Positions 35,706 to 44,739 of a DNA stretch of 64,000 nt are shown in pieces. The stretch's first letter is position 1, and each line of letters opens with the position of its first letter. Origin of the DNA: Domibacillus iocasae (GTDB lineage Bacteria > Bacillota > Bacilli > Bacillales > Domibacillaceae). Below the pieces are notes generated by a model. That model was not told where the DNA came from, did not search any database, and saw nothing but the letters and a program-made list of their open reading frames with translations. Location: the NCBI RefSeq assembly GCF_001750285.1, contig NZ_MAMP01000021.1:1-64000 (forward strand), read 5' to 3'. Both the position numbers and the translations under genes were made by a program.

Positions 35706-36449
35706 ATGGTGGACCAGGTAACTGAAAAAGAGGTAAAGCTTCAATTAGCAAAAGCCATACGCATGTTGGAAGCAATTGAACTGCTTGATATGAATGGGCA
35801 TGTCAGTTGTCGGATTCTTGGGACAGACCGATTTTTAATAAACTCCCGTAAGGCAAGCAGAGCGTCTGTTACGGTGAATGACATCGTGATGTGCGATTTG
35901 AATGGGAAATTGTTAGAAGGGGATTCAGAACCGCCCAGTGAGTACCATATTCACACTGAAATTTTTAAAAGACGCAATGACGTCATGAGTGTCATTCACA
36001 ATCATCCGCATTATCAAACGGTATTAGGAATTGCGGATGTGGAGATGAAACCGGTATTTGGAATTGGCGCTTTTGTCAATAACGTACCTGTGTATGAAAA
36101 ATCGAGCTTGATCAACACTGCGGAAATGGGCGCTGAATTAGCAGAATCGCTCGGAAATGAAATTTCTGTGCAACTCCGTAATCATGGTACAGTTGTTGCC
36201 GCTGAAAGTGTAAAGGCTGCATTTGCAAGGTCGGTATTTCTTGAAGAAAATGCAAAAAAGCAATATGATGCAATGCTGTTGGGACAGGATATACGGGTGC
36301 TGGAAGGAGAAAATCTGGTGCGTACGAGAGAGACTGCCTGGCAGCCAAGTATTATTCGAAAAGTGTGGACATACCACGAAGAAAAGGCAATAAAAGAAGG
36401 AACCCTAGCCGGAATTAATGATCAAACACCTAAAACAGTGTTGTCCTAA
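35706..36449 (+). CDS. class II aldolase/adducin family protein (decarboxylase candidate)
   Basis: A 247-aa class II aldolase fold protein. Zn ligands are the two His in IHNHPHYQT and the His in LRNHGTVVAAES; the acid/base region is PPSEYHIHTEIFKRR. The fold includes PhtC, the 3,4-dihydroxyphthalate decarboxylase of Gram-positive phthalate degraders, and sugar-phosphate aldolases. Beside a phthalate-type oxygenase, a decarboxylase role is more likely than sugar chemistry. ATG 35706 follows AGGGGGGAAG. Co-transcribed with the Rieske oxygenase 45 nt downstream. The protein at 56435 is its paralogue. Confidence 0.8.
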   Translation: MVDQVTEKEVKLQLAKAIRMLEAIELLDMNGHVSCRILGTDRFLINSRKASRASVTVNDIVMCDLNGKLLEGDSEPPSEYHIHTEIFKRRNDVMSVIHNHPHYQTVLGIADVEMKPVFGIGAFVNNVPVYEKSSLINTAEMGAELAESLGNEISVQLRNHGTVVAAESVKAAFARSVFLEENAKKQYDAMLLGQDIRVLEGENLVRTRETAWQPSIIRKVWTYHEEKAIKEGTLAGINDQTPKTVLS

Positions 36450-36494
36450 CAGGCAAGGCTGATAAACATCTATTAACAGTAGGAGGGACTTAAG

Positions 36495-37745
36495 ATGTTG
36501 AGTCAGGAACAAAACGAATTATTAACCAGTGTAGCACCCGGTACACCAATGGGGAATTTAATGCGTCGCTATTGGATTCCCGTCGCTGCAGCGAGCGAGC
36601 TGCAGGATAAAGCAACGAAAAAAGTCAGAATTCTTTGTGAGGATTTGGTTCTGTATCGGGATCTTTCCGGGAACCTCGGCCTAATCAACGAAAAATGTCC
36701 GCATCGAAAAGTATCCCTCGTTTATGGGATGCCGGAAAAAGACGGACTGCGCTGCCAGTATCATGGCTGGTGCTTTAACCAAAAAGGGCAATGTATTGAG
36801 CAGCCGAATGAACCAGAGACGAGCACCTTTAAAGACCGCATTAAAACAAAAGCGTATCCTGTACAAGAAATGGGAGGACTTATTTTTGCTTATCTTGGCC
36901 CGGCACCAGCACCGCTGCTTCCGCGTTTTGATGGGTTTGTCGTCGACAATGCTGTCCGGATGATCGGCAGCGCCGTTCTTCCGTGTAACTGGCTGCAAAT
37001 TATGGAAAATTCGCTTGATCCAATCCATACGGAATGGCTGCACGGACATTACCATGCGTATGTGACAGGTTTAAAGGGCGAAACACAGGAAGTCGCTTTC
37101 CAGCGGAAGCATAACAAAATTGCTTTTGATGCGTTTGAGTATGGCATTGTAAAAAGAAGGCTGCTCGAAGGCCAGTCAGAAGAAAGTGACGATTGGCGCA
37201 TCGGACATCCTGTTGTATTTCCTTTTATGCTGGCGGTGGGCAGTGGAGGACTTGGGTCTTACCAGTTCCAAATCAGGGTACCGATTGATGATGAGAACAC
37301 ATGGCACGTGTGGTACATGGCGTATGCTCCCGGACCGGATGTGGAAATTCCTGAACATTTAAAAGAAATCCCATTATATGAAGTACCTTACAAAGATGAA
37401 AACGGAGAGTTTTTAACGGATTACATTGACGGGCAGGATATCATGTGCTGGTTAACACAGGGAACAGTGGCGGACCGTATGGATGAACGGCTTGGTACAA
37501 CGGATAAAGGAATTATTTTTTACCGGCAGATGCTAAAAAAAGAAATTGATAAAGTCGAACGGGGAGAAGATCCGATCGGTACGATACGTGATGAAGCAGA
37601 TAACCAAATCATTGTGCTGCCTTTGGAGCGGAAAAAGCACCATTTCAGTGACGGTTTTGAAAGTGTATTTAAAAGATTCCAGACGCGTTTTTCACCGATT
37701 ATCGATGATGTAGTCGCATTATTTGATGGAGTGGGGGTTAAATAA
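36495..37745 (+). CDS. Rieske oxygenase, phthalate 4,5-dioxygenase type (module 1)
   Basis: A 416-aa alpha-only aromatic-ring hydroxylase. It begins MLSQEQNELLTSVAPGTPMG, a hallmark of the phthalate 4,5-dioxygenase/LigX-like subgroup. The Rieske ligands are Cys68-x-His70 and Cys87-x2-His90. The mononuclear iron site is Asp175-x2-His178-x4-His183 (SLDPIHTEWLH). The LigXa-like C-terminal segment begins LTDYIDGQDIMCWLTQGTVADR. It needs an external reductase; a ferredoxin and ferredoxin reductase are encoded at 46017-47314. The ribosome site AGGAGGG lies at 36481-36487. The substrate is presumably an aromatic acid imported by the TRAP system downstream. Confidence 0.9.
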   Translation: MLSQEQNELLTSVAPGTPMGNLMRRYWIPVAAASELQDKATKKVRILCEDLVLYRDLSGNLGLINEKCPHRKVSLVYGMPEKDGLRCQYHGWCFNQKGQCIEQPNEPETSTFKDRIKTKAYPVQEMGGLIFAYLGPAPAPLLPRFDGFVVDNAVRMIGSAVLPCNWLQIMENSLDPIHTEWLHGHYHAYVTGLKGETQEVAFQRKHNKIAFDAFEYGIVKRRLLEGQSEESDDWRIGHPVVFPFMLAVGSGGLGSYQFQIRVPIDDENTWHVWYMAYAPGPDVEIPEHLKEIPLYEVPYKDENGEFLTDYIDGQDIMCWLTQGTVADRMDERLGTTDKGIIFYRQMLKKEIDKVERGEDPIGTIRDEADNQIIVLPLERKKHHFSDGFESVFKRFQTRFSPIIDDVVALFDGVGVK

Positions 37746-37747
37746 AA

Positions 37748-38020
37748 ATGGCTCATACGCTGCGAGGAAAAGACATATTACCTGTCGATTCCTCCCCCGC
37801 CCAAGCGGGTGAGGGAGGAGCTGCTTTTGCGCCAACAGTCCACTACTGCAACCATTGCGGCGAGTCGATGAATAACCCGCGAAGTTTTATTGTAGAGTAT
37901 TGGAGATCTGAACAGACTGTTTATTTTTGCTGGTGCCACTCCTGTGGACACCGCTGGGAATTAACAGAGATAAAACAAGTGACAACGATGGAACTGGATG
38001 AAGACGATGAAGGATTCTGA
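37748..38020 (+). CDS. small zinc-ribbon protein in the Rieske operon
   Basis: A 90-aa acidic protein starting 3 nt after the Rieske gene. Cys34-x2-Cys37 and Cys63-x2-Cys66 form a zinc-ribbon pair (HYCNHCGES and CHSCGHRWEL). The N-terminal ~30 residues are a low-complexity Ser/Pro/Ala/Gly linker, whose DNA (37790-37818) can form a CCTCCC...GGGAGG hairpin. The tail is DELDEDDEGF-like. No known family was recognised. An accessory role for the oxygenase (cluster protection, electron transfer or regulation) is a guess from position. Confidence 0.7.
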   Translation: MAHTLRGKDILPVDSSPAQAGEGGAAFAPTVHYCNHCGESMNNPRSFIVEYWRSEQTVYFCWCHSCGHRWELTEIKQVTTMELDEDDEGF

Positions 38021-38046
38021 CAGAATAATAATTTAATTGTACTTTG

Positions 38047-38061
38047 TTGAAAGCGATTTCA
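38047..38061. promoter_or_regulatory. cre site upstream of the TRAP transporter
   Basis: TTGAAAGCGATTTCA matches the CcpA consensus at all fixed positions, 38 bp before the TAXI protein start. Confidence 0.75.
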
Positions 38062-38098
38062 ATAACAAAATCACAAACCGAAATCAGGAGGCGTTTTC

Positions 38099-39172
38099 AT
38101 GAAAAAAACCACTTTTACTAAATGGGGGCTTACATTCATTGGCTGTACATTGATGACGGGAATGGCAGCTTGTTCAGGCGGAGAGTCAAATCAAAATGAG
38201 CAATCGGCGCCAGCTGTCAGCGCAAAGGATCAAACGATCGATAAAGAAAACATGGAACCCATTGAAGTAACATTAGCTGGTGGTTCAGTCGGAGGGTTTT
38301 GGTCCGGCCTTGGACAAGTTGTTTCCAAATCATTTGCAGATAGTTACAAAAATTCAGCGGCAACATATGAACCTGGAAGCGGAGCCGGCAACATCAAGTT
38401 AGTAGATGAAGATCAAGTAGAGCTTGGTATTATCCAGAATGTGGAAGGGATAGCGGCCAAAAATGGAACGCCGCCGTTTGTCCAAAAGTATGAAAATATG
38501 CAGGCCATTGCCACCATCTATCAAAATGCAACGATGCAGATTTCGGTTCGAGAAGACTTTGCTAAAAAGCATGGAGTGGAGAGCCTGGAGGATATTGCAG
38601 AAAAAGAGATTCCGGCACGAATCGCGATTAATCAACAAGGAAACTTAAACTCATTGGCAGCAAAAACGGCACTTGAGGTAAATGGCATTACAGAAGAAAA
38701 ATTGAAGGACTGGGGAGGGTCTCTTACATGGTCCGGTAGTTCCCAGCGCTGGGAAGCAATCGGAAGTAACCGGATGGATGTTTCAATTGACTTTGTTTTT
38801 GCGCCGGATGCGAAAGTGCAAGAAAATGAGGTTCATACCGATTTGCAGCTTTGGTCCGTTAATCAGAAAACGGTAGATGCTTTAGAAAAAGAGTGGGAAC
38901 TGCCGGCATACACGATTCCAAAAGGAACATACGGTTTTCAAAAGGATGATGTTCAGACAGTGGCGATGAGCGGATTAATTTTAGTCAGCGATCAAGTCAG
39001 TGCAACAGATCAATATAAAATGGCTAAGTCATTAATTGACAGTTTGGAAAACATTCAAGCACTTCACCCGGCAATGAAAAATATGACGGCAGAAAACCTG
39101 GCAGAAACAGGTTCAATTCCATTAGCTCCAGGGGCAGAAGCATTTTACAAAGAAATTGGGGCTATTAAGTAA
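38099..39172 (+). CDS. TAXI-family TRAP transporter solute-binding lipoprotein
   Basis: A 357-aa TAXI (TRAP-associated extracytoplasmic immunogenic) binding protein. The signal peptide ends in the lipobox MAAC (Cys about 25). The mature part has VTLAGGSVGGFWSGLGQVV and YEPGSGAGNIKLVDEDQVELGI, the family consensus. It pairs with the fused TRAP permease that follows. The ligand is unknown but is likely the aromatic acid attacked by the upstream Rieske oxygenase. ATG follows AGGAGGCG. Confidence 0.88.
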   Translation: MKKTTFTKWGLTFIGCTLMTGMAACSGGESNQNEQSAPAVSAKDQTIDKENMEPIEVTLAGGSVGGFWSGLGQVVSKSFADSYKNSAATYEPGSGAGNIKLVDEDQVELGIIQNVEGIAAKNGTPPFVQKYENMQAIATIYQNATMQISVREDFAKKHGVESLEDIAEKEIPARIAINQQGNLNSLAAKTALEVNGITEEKLKDWGGSLTWSGSSQRWEAIGSNRMDVSIDFVFAPDAKVQENEVHTDLQLWSVNQKTVDALEKEWELPAYTIPKGTYGFQKDDVQTVAMSGLILVSDQVSATDQYKMAKSLIDSLENIQALHPAMKNMTAENLAETGSIPLAPGAEAFYKEIGAIK

Positions 39173-39214
39173 TTTGTACGACTACTTCGGTTAACAGAGA
39201 AAGGCGGGAGACGA

Positions 39215-41191
39215 GTGAATTCTCAAAAAGCAGAAAAAGAATTGGGCATGTTCCGAGCTTTTTTTAAAGAGGGAAACCGCAGGGAATTAAAAGGTATTGT
39301 TCGCAACTTGATCTTAACCATATCCATTATTTTGTGTATCTTTGAAATTTGGCTTGGTTCAGTTGGTTCGATGGATTTGTATCAATATACAACTGTGTTT
39401 TATCCGTTGATTTTAACGGCAGCCTTTCTTCAGTTTACTGCAACGAAGAGAATAAAAGGAAATCAGCCGACATGGCCGGATATTATTTTGGCAGCGATAT
39501 CCCTCAGCATTGGTGTCTATTTTCTCATTAATATTGACCTTTACTTGACGCGAATTCCTTTATTTAACCCGCTGACTCCGCTGGAATTAGCAGTGGGGAT
39601 TGCGACTGTACTTTTAACACTGGAGGCGACACGCCGGACATTGGGCTTCACACTTACGTCTGTTGTGCTCGTTATTTTAGCATACGTTTTTTGGGGGCAG
39701 CATATCCCAGGCGCTTATTCGCATCGTCCTATTGACTTTAATCATTTTCTGGATGATATGGTCTTTACAGTGAATGGAATTTTCGGCACGCCGCTCGGGG
39801 TGGCCGCAACGTACGTATTTCTATTTGTTTTGTTTGGCGCGTTTTTTACCGCTGCCGGAGGGGGAGACTTTTTCTTCCGATTAGCAGCGACTATTTCCGG
39901 CAGGAGTGTCGGGGGACCTGCTAAAATTACGGTCATCACTTCCGGAATGTTTGGAATGATTTCCGGCAGTCCAACGGCCGATGTGCTAACAACGGGATCG
40001 ATTAATATCCCGACGATGAAAAAGATGGGGTATTCTCCCGTTTTTGCCGGGGGTGTGGAATCAGCCGCTTCCACTGGCGGAAGTATATTACCGCCTATAA
40101 TGGGCTCAGCCGCCTTTTTAATGGCGGAATATGCGGGAATCAGCTATGGTGCAATCGTAATAGCGGCGACAGTTCCTGCCATTCTTTATTATTTAGGAAT
40201 CTTTTTACAGGTGCATTTTCGTTCTATCAAAGAAGATATGCCGACGCTGAAAGAAGAAGAAATTCCAAAAGTAAGCGATGTGTTTAAAGAAGGATGGATT
40301 TACCTTGTTCCTCTCGTCTTCCTGGTGGTTGGCATTATGAACGGCATGACGGCTTCCTTGGCCGCGGTGCTGGCAACGGCCATTGTTATTGTATGTAGCT
40401 GGCTTAAACCGGTGTATCGGATCGGGTATAAAAAATTGATCCTCATTTTTGAAGAAGTAATTGAACGAATGGTGCCTGTTACAATGGCCTGTGCTGCAGC
40501 TGGAATGCTGATTGACGGGATTATGCTGACAGGTCTTGCCTCCAAGTTTGGAACATTGATTTTCTCGCTTACAGCAGGAAGCTTGTTCCTTACATTAGTG
40601 GCAACAGCCGTTTTATGTATTGTTTTCGGAATGGGGATGCCTGTCTCTTCCGCTTATATCTTGACAGCGGTTTTGGCGGCGCCGTTGTTGATCAACATGA
40701 ATATACCGGCGATGAACGCTCATCTGTTTATCGTGTACTACTCTTGTTTATCGGCGATCACGCCTCCTGTAGCAGTGGCGGCATTTGCTGCCTCAAGTAT
40801 TGCACAGGCGGACCCGATAAAAATCGGGCTGAATGCTTGTAAGCTGGCGCTTGTAGCGTTTATTCTACCATTTATTTTTGTCTATGACCCAGGAATCCTT
40901 TTGCAGGGTGATTTATGGGATATTACAAGCAGCATTGTGCTTTCTGTAATGGGTGTTATTGCAATTGCCGCCGCCGTGGAAGGCTGGTATAAAGCAAAAT
41001 TGAACAAGTTGGAACAAGTGGTCTTATTTGCCGGAGGTCTTCTGCTTATTGTACCGGGAATGCTTAGTGATGTGACAGGGCTCATCATTACGGTAACCAT
41101 AATTAGTTTAAACCGAATCAAAGCGAAGAAAATTTTGAATCAGCCTATCTTGGAAAAGAAACCGGAAGATGTCGATATAAGGGAAGCTTAA
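39215..41191 (+). CDS. fused TRAP transporter permease (DctQM type)
   Basis: A 658-aa membrane protein with roughly 16-18 hydrophobic segments, the fused small-plus-large subunit form that pairs with TAXI proteins. Signature segments are FFTAAGGGDFFFRLA, GRSVGGPAKITVITSGMFGMISGSPTADVLTTG and GMGMPVSSAYIL (each partly quoted). GTG at 39215 follows AAAGGCGGGAG. It is sodium- or proton-driven by family precedent. A terminator follows. Confidence 0.9.
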   Translation: MNSQKAEKELGMFRAFFKEGNRRELKGIVRNLILTISIILCIFEIWLGSVGSMDLYQYTTVFYPLILTAAFLQFTATKRIKGNQPTWPDIILAAISLSIGVYFLINIDLYLTRIPLFNPLTPLELAVGIATVLLTLEATRRTLGFTLTSVVLVILAYVFWGQHIPGAYSHRPIDFNHFLDDMVFTVNGIFGTPLGVAATYVFLFVLFGAFFTAAGGGDFFFRLAATISGRSVGGPAKITVITSGMFGMISGSPTADVLTTGSINIPTMKKMGYSPVFAGGVESAASTGGSILPPIMGSAAFLMAEYAGISYGAIVIAATVPAILYYLGIFLQVHFRSIKEDMPTLKEEEIPKVSDVFKEGWIYLVPLVFLVVGIMNGMTASLAAVLATAIVIVCSWLKPVYRIGYKKLILIFEEVIERMVPVTMACAAAGMLIDGIMLTGLASKFGTLIFSLTAGSLFLTLVATAVLCIVFGMGMPVSSAYILTAVLAAPLLINMNIPAMNAHLFIVYYSCLSAITPPVAVAAFAASSIAQADPIKIGLNACKLALVAFILPFIFVYDPGILLQGDLWDITSSIVLSVMGVIAIAAAVEGWYKAKLNKLEQVVLFAGGLLLIVPGMLSDVTGLIITVTIISLNRIKAKKILNQPILEKKPEDVDIREA

Positions 41192-41198
41192 GCTGGAT

Positions 41199-41233
41199 AA
41201 AAGTGTCTCCATTTTAATACTGGAGACTTTTTA
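41199..41233 (+). terminator. terminator after the TRAP permease
   Basis: AAGTGTCTCCA pairs with TGGAGACTTT followed by TT, leaving the next gene 20 bp downstream. Confidence 0.7.
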
Positions 41234-41252
41234 ACGAGAAGGGAGGATACAA

Positions 41253-41930
41253 ATGAGTGAATTGAAAAAATACTGTTGGGACAATTTGATCGACGCTGAG
41301 ACGAGAGAAATCTATCAATCATATGAACGTGCACCGTTCATTGGGAAAAAGCCGGCTTTGTTGCTGATCGACCTTTATAATCTTGCCTACGAAGGCGGGC
41401 CTTTGCCGGTAAGAGAAGTGGTGAAGAATCATCCGAGTTCATGCGGTATTCATGCTTGGAATGCGGTGGAGCCAACAAAACAATTACTTTCCTTGGCCAG
41501 ATCCCACCATATTCCAGTCATTTATTCTACCCAAGGGACCAATCATATTAAGGCTACAAACCGGCAACGAAATGCTGTATTAAGCAACTCATATGAAATC
41601 CATGAAGCTTTCCGTCCAGAACGAGAGGACCTCATCATTCGAAAAGAACGTGCAAGCTGTTTTTTCGGGACCCCATTGATCGCTTATTTAACACAGATGG
41701 GCATTGATTCTCTTATCATCTGTGGTGAAAGTACAAGTGGATGTGTACGGGCTACGGCGGTGGATGCGTATTCTTACGGATTTCATCCGGTTATTGCAGA
41801 AGAGTGCACATTTGACCGAAGTGTTATTTCCCATAAAATAAGCTTGTTTGACCTTCACCATAAATACGCGGATGTGATGAGTATGGACGAAGTGAAAGCA
41901 CATCTGAATTTACAAATGGGTGTGTTTTAA
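41253..41930 (+). CDS. isochorismatase-family cysteine hydrolase (module 1)
   Basis: A 225-aa cysteine hydrolase. The triad Asp40 (LLLIDLYN), Lys131 (IIRKERASCFFGT) and Cys164 (STSGCVRATAVDAYSYGF) is intact. It resembles the N-carbamoylsarcosine amidase/maleamate amidohydrolase branch, so C-N hydrolysis of an amide is likely. Ribosome site AAGGGAGG. The gene at 53038 is a paralogue placed beside the second Rieske oxygenase, which suggests both act on related compounds. Confidence 0.87.
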   Translation: MSELKKYCWDNLIDAETREIYQSYERAPFIGKKPALLLIDLYNLAYEGGPLPVREVVKNHPSSCGIHAWNAVEPTKQLLSLARSHHIPVIYSTQGTNHIKATNRQRNAVLSNSYEIHEAFRPEREDLIIRKERASCFFGTPLIAYLTQMGIDSLIICGESTSGCVRATAVDAYSYGFHPVIAEECTFDRSVISHKISLFDLHHKYADVMSMDEVKAHLNLQMGVF

Positions 41931-42152
41931 GCATCAAAAAACGAGTTTCTTCTATTATATTAGAGGTGCAATGATAACAGCTTGCTCTTAATGTAAAGGG
42001 TTCATTTTGGTTTATCATCACCTCCATTTTTCAAAGGTGTGTTAACTCTTATCAGTGAAACATGATAAACTATATGAAATAGTTTGATCATTTGTTTTCG
42101 ACCTAAAAAGATAAGAGGCAATACATATTGGTTGAGAGATGGGGGAGTATTG

Positions 42153-42947
42153 ATGAGAGAATCAGCCCAAACAGTACAATCTGTAGAAAGAGCTTTGATG
42201 ATTATGGAATGCTTTACACTCGAAAAGCCCCAACAATCATTGGGTGAACTTGCGGCCCAAACAAGTTTGTCGAAAAGCACCATTTATCGCTTGCTCACCA
42301 CACTCGCAAAATGCGGGTACATTAAACAGGATGAATTAACTCAAAAATATAGTTTAGGTTTTAAGCTATTTAATTTGGGGGCCGTGGTTGCAGGGGATAT
42401 GTCCTTGCGAGATACAGCATTGCCATTTATGAAGAGGCTGTGTGATGAATTATCAGAAACGGTTGATCTTAATATTATTGAAGCGGATCAAAGAGTGTGC
42501 ATTGAAATGGTAGAAAGTTCAGAGCAAATCCGCAATATTGTAAAAGTCGGACAGCGTAATGCTTTATGGACAGGAGCTTCTGGTAAAGTACTGCTTGCAC
42601 ACTTAGAGGAAGCCGAACGCAGGAGAATATTGGACGAGGCAAAAATACTTAATCAGCTATCCATCGAGGAAAGCGTTTTAGAAAAAGAGCTGGAGGCAAT
42701 TCGCACACAAGGGTACGTTTTCTCTATTGACGACAGACTTAAAGGTTCCTTTGCCATTGCTTCGCCGATTTTTAATCATACTGAAAAGCTCATAGGCGGC
42801 ATAACAGCTGCAGGCCCAATACATCGATTATCAGAAGAGCGAAAGCCGTTTATTATTAAGCAGGTTATGTATACGGCGTATAAAATTTCAGAAGCGATGG
42901 GAGACAGTGGCGCGAAAAATCGGTATCCTCTGCTGCTAACACTATAA
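42153..42947 (+). CDS. IclR family regulator 1
   Basis: A 264-aa IclR-type regulator. The N-terminal winged helix has SLGELAAQTSLSKSTIYRLLTTLAKCGYI (about residues 30-58). The C-terminal effector domain (about 85-255) has SGKVLLAHL and GISSVAVP-like FAIASPIFNHTEKLIGG. ATG 42153 follows GGGGGAG; the frame is open further upstream without a good ribosome site. Phthalate operons of Gram-positives are often controlled by IclR proteins (PhtR, OphR types). The likely targets are the flanking catabolic genes. Confidence 0.88.
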   Translation: MRESAQTVQSVERALMIMECFTLEKPQQSLGELAAQTSLSKSTIYRLLTTLAKCGYIKQDELTQKYSLGFKLFNLGAVVAGDMSLRDTALPFMKRLCDELSETVDLNIIEADQRVCIEMVESSEQIRNIVKVGQRNALWTGASGKVLLAHLEEAERRRILDEAKILNQLSIEESVLEKELEAIRTQGYVFSIDDRLKGSFAIASPIFNHTEKLIGGITAAGPIHRLSEERKPFIIKQVMYTAYKISEAMGDSGAKNRYPLLLTL

Positions 42948-42966
42948 TGAAGATAAAGCTGTACTG

Positions 42967-43252
42967 ATATATAAGTTGAATTAAACTTCTTGCTTTCTTC
43001 GCTTCCTACAATGAAAGGATACCTTTTTAATATTTTTAATAATCAGCGTAATGGATTGCGGGCTTGCGGCTACGCTAACAACAGGGGCAAACACTGAACT
43101 AGCCACCGTTTGCTACCGTTTCGCGCTGCCCGTTTCAGCCTGTCCGCTCGTCCCATGGGAGCCTTCCGTCATTCCATTACTTGGGCTAAGCGCTGTTCTT
43201 GAACGCTTTTTCTAAACGGCAGTGTGTAAAATCATTTGTTTAACTTATATAG
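42967..43252. repeat. MITE-like repeat, copy 3 with core
   Basis: 286 bp bounded by ATATATAAGTTGAATTAAAC and GTTTAACTTATATAG. The core has inverted arms GTAATGGATTG (43048) and ATTCCATTAC (43171), and the stretches GCTACGCTAACAACAGGGGC and GTCCCATGGGAGCCTTCCG shared with other copies. It lies between the IclR gene and the Gfo/Idh/MocA gene. The next 170 bp to 43425 are A+T-rich and hold that gene's promoter. Confidence 0.82.
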
Positions 43253-43425
43253 AAATAATCAGCACATTTTTATCATTTTTCAGAAAATTTGAAATTAATG
43301 AAATGAAATTAAATGAAAAATATTATATTTTTTTAACTCAATAAAACGAAACATATTCCATAATGCGAAATGAAAAGAAAGAAAAAAATTTTCGAATATC
43401 TTATTCTCATTAAAGGAGTGGCATA

Positions 43426-44646
43426 ATGACGAATTTTCAAGATCTTTCTTACCAGCTCCGCATTGGTATTGTTGGCTTAGGAAACGCGGGGAGCGCCCTG
43501 CTGCCAAGTATTGCGAAACATCCGAATGTAAAGGTTACGGCAGCTAGTGGAAGAAATGTTGAACGTTTGAAAAAGTTTGCCGGTGATTACCAAGCGGAAT
43601 ATTACTTGAGTGTAGAAGATTTATGCCGCAGTGAGCTGGTTGATGCTGTATACATTGCCAGCCCGACTGAGCTTCACGTGGAACATGTAAAAATCGCAAC
43701 GAATTATAAAAAACATATTATTGTTGAAAAGCCTTTGGCTGTGTCAGTTGAAGAAGCCGATTTGCTTATTCAGTCCGCTGAACAGGCAGGCATCCATTTG
43801 ATCGTTGGACATTCGTTTAGTTTTGAGCCGCCTATACGAAAAATAAGAGAAATCGTCGAGGAAGGCAAGCTTGGAAACGTGCGCATGATCAACAATTGGT
43901 ATTATAACGATTGGATGTACCGTCTGCGTACGCCGGAAGAGCTGGATACAGCACTTGGCGGCGGTGTCACGTACCGTCAAGGCTCTCACCAATTTGATGT
44001 TATTCGCTATATTGGCGGCGGAATGATCAGAAGTGTCCGTGCCATGACTGGCCGTTGGGATGAATCCCGTCCGACAGAAGGAGCTCATGCTGCCTTTTTG
44101 GAATTTGAAGATGGCACTGCTGCCACTGCTGTTTATAACGGATATGATCATTTTTTAACAACGGAACTTACATTTGGAATTGGTGAAGGCGGCCCTTCAC
44201 AAAGAACTCAAGGCTACGCGTCTTCTCGAAAAGCCATTCAGCAGCTGAGCAGCAGCGACGAGGAAAGAACGTTAAAAAGTCAAAAAGGGTATGGTGGGAA
44301 ACAATCTAAAAATTATGCTCAAGAAAAAGCACATCAGCCGTTTTTTGGCTTAACGGTTGTCAGTTGTGAACGGGGTGATATCCGTCAATCGCCGAATGGA
44401 TTATACGTTTATGGAGAAGATGAAAAATACGAAGTTCAGCTTGGAACTGAAACAGGACGCGATGTCATGGTTGCCGAGCTATATGATGCTGTTGTCGGCG
44501 ATAAACCTCCTATCCATGACGGGAGGTGGGGCAAAGCGAATTTAGAAGTTTGTCAGGCGGTCCTGCAATCTGCGAGGGAGCGTAAAGAAATTTACTTGTC
44601 CCATCAGGTAGCGATCGACTTATCTCATCGAACGTTGATGAAGTAA
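43426..44646 (+). CDS. Gfo/Idh/MocA family dehydrogenase (Pht4-like)
   Basis: A 406-aa NAD(P)-dependent oxidoreductase. The Rossmann motif is RIGIVGLGNAGSALLPSI (about residues 12-29). VDAVYIASPTELHVEHV and IIVEKPLAVSVEEAD (catalytic EKP) are complete. GGGVTYRQGSHQFDVIRYIGGG matches the substrate-domain His region. In Pseudomonas, phthalate cis-4,5-dihydrodiol dehydrogenase (Pht4) belongs to this family and is of similar length, which with a Pht5 homologue and phthalate-type Rieske oxygenases supports that role. ATG follows AAAGGAGTG. Monocistronic between a repeat and a terminator. Confidence 0.85.
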   Translation: MTNFQDLSYQLRIGIVGLGNAGSALLPSIAKHPNVKVTAASGRNVERLKKFAGDYQAEYYLSVEDLCRSELVDAVYIASPTELHVEHVKIATNYKKHIIVEKPLAVSVEEADLLIQSAEQAGIHLIVGHSFSFEPPIRKIREIVEEGKLGNVRMINNWYYNDWMYRLRTPEELDTALGGGVTYRQGSHQFDVIRYIGGGMIRSVRAMTGRWDESRPTEGAHAAFLEFEDGTAATAVYNGYDHFLTTELTFGIGEGGPSQRTQGYASSRKAIQQLSSSDEERTLKSQKGYGGKQSKNYAQEKAHQPFFGLTVVSCERGDIRQSPNGLYVYGEDEKYEVQLGTETGRDVMVAELYDAVVGDKPPIHDGRWGKANLEVCQAVLQSARERKEIYLSHQVAIDLSHRTLMK

Positions 44647-44679
44647 GAAGGACTACCGATAAAAAATAGTTAAGGTTGC

Positions 44680-44720
44680 AACGAGCTTCAACACTTTGTG
44701 TGTTGAAGCTCGTTATCCTT
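44680..44720 (+). terminator. probable terminator
   Basis: AACGAGCTTCAACA pairs perfectly with TGTTGAAGCTCGTT around a 7-nt loop, followed by ATCCTTTATTT. The weak T-run may allow read-through into the MFS gene. Confidence 0.7.
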
Positions 44721-44739
44721 TATTTGAGGTGAAAGGAGA

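Noticed and set aside
35706-36449. Sugar aldolase (AraD/FucA) role for the class-II aldolase-fold genes
   Set aside because: No sugar genes are nearby and both copies sit with aromatic-ring oxygenases; a decarboxylase role is more likely, though not proven.
31388-43252. Complete insertion sequence
   Set aside because: The repeats with terminal inverted ends hold no transposase frame; they are non-autonomous.
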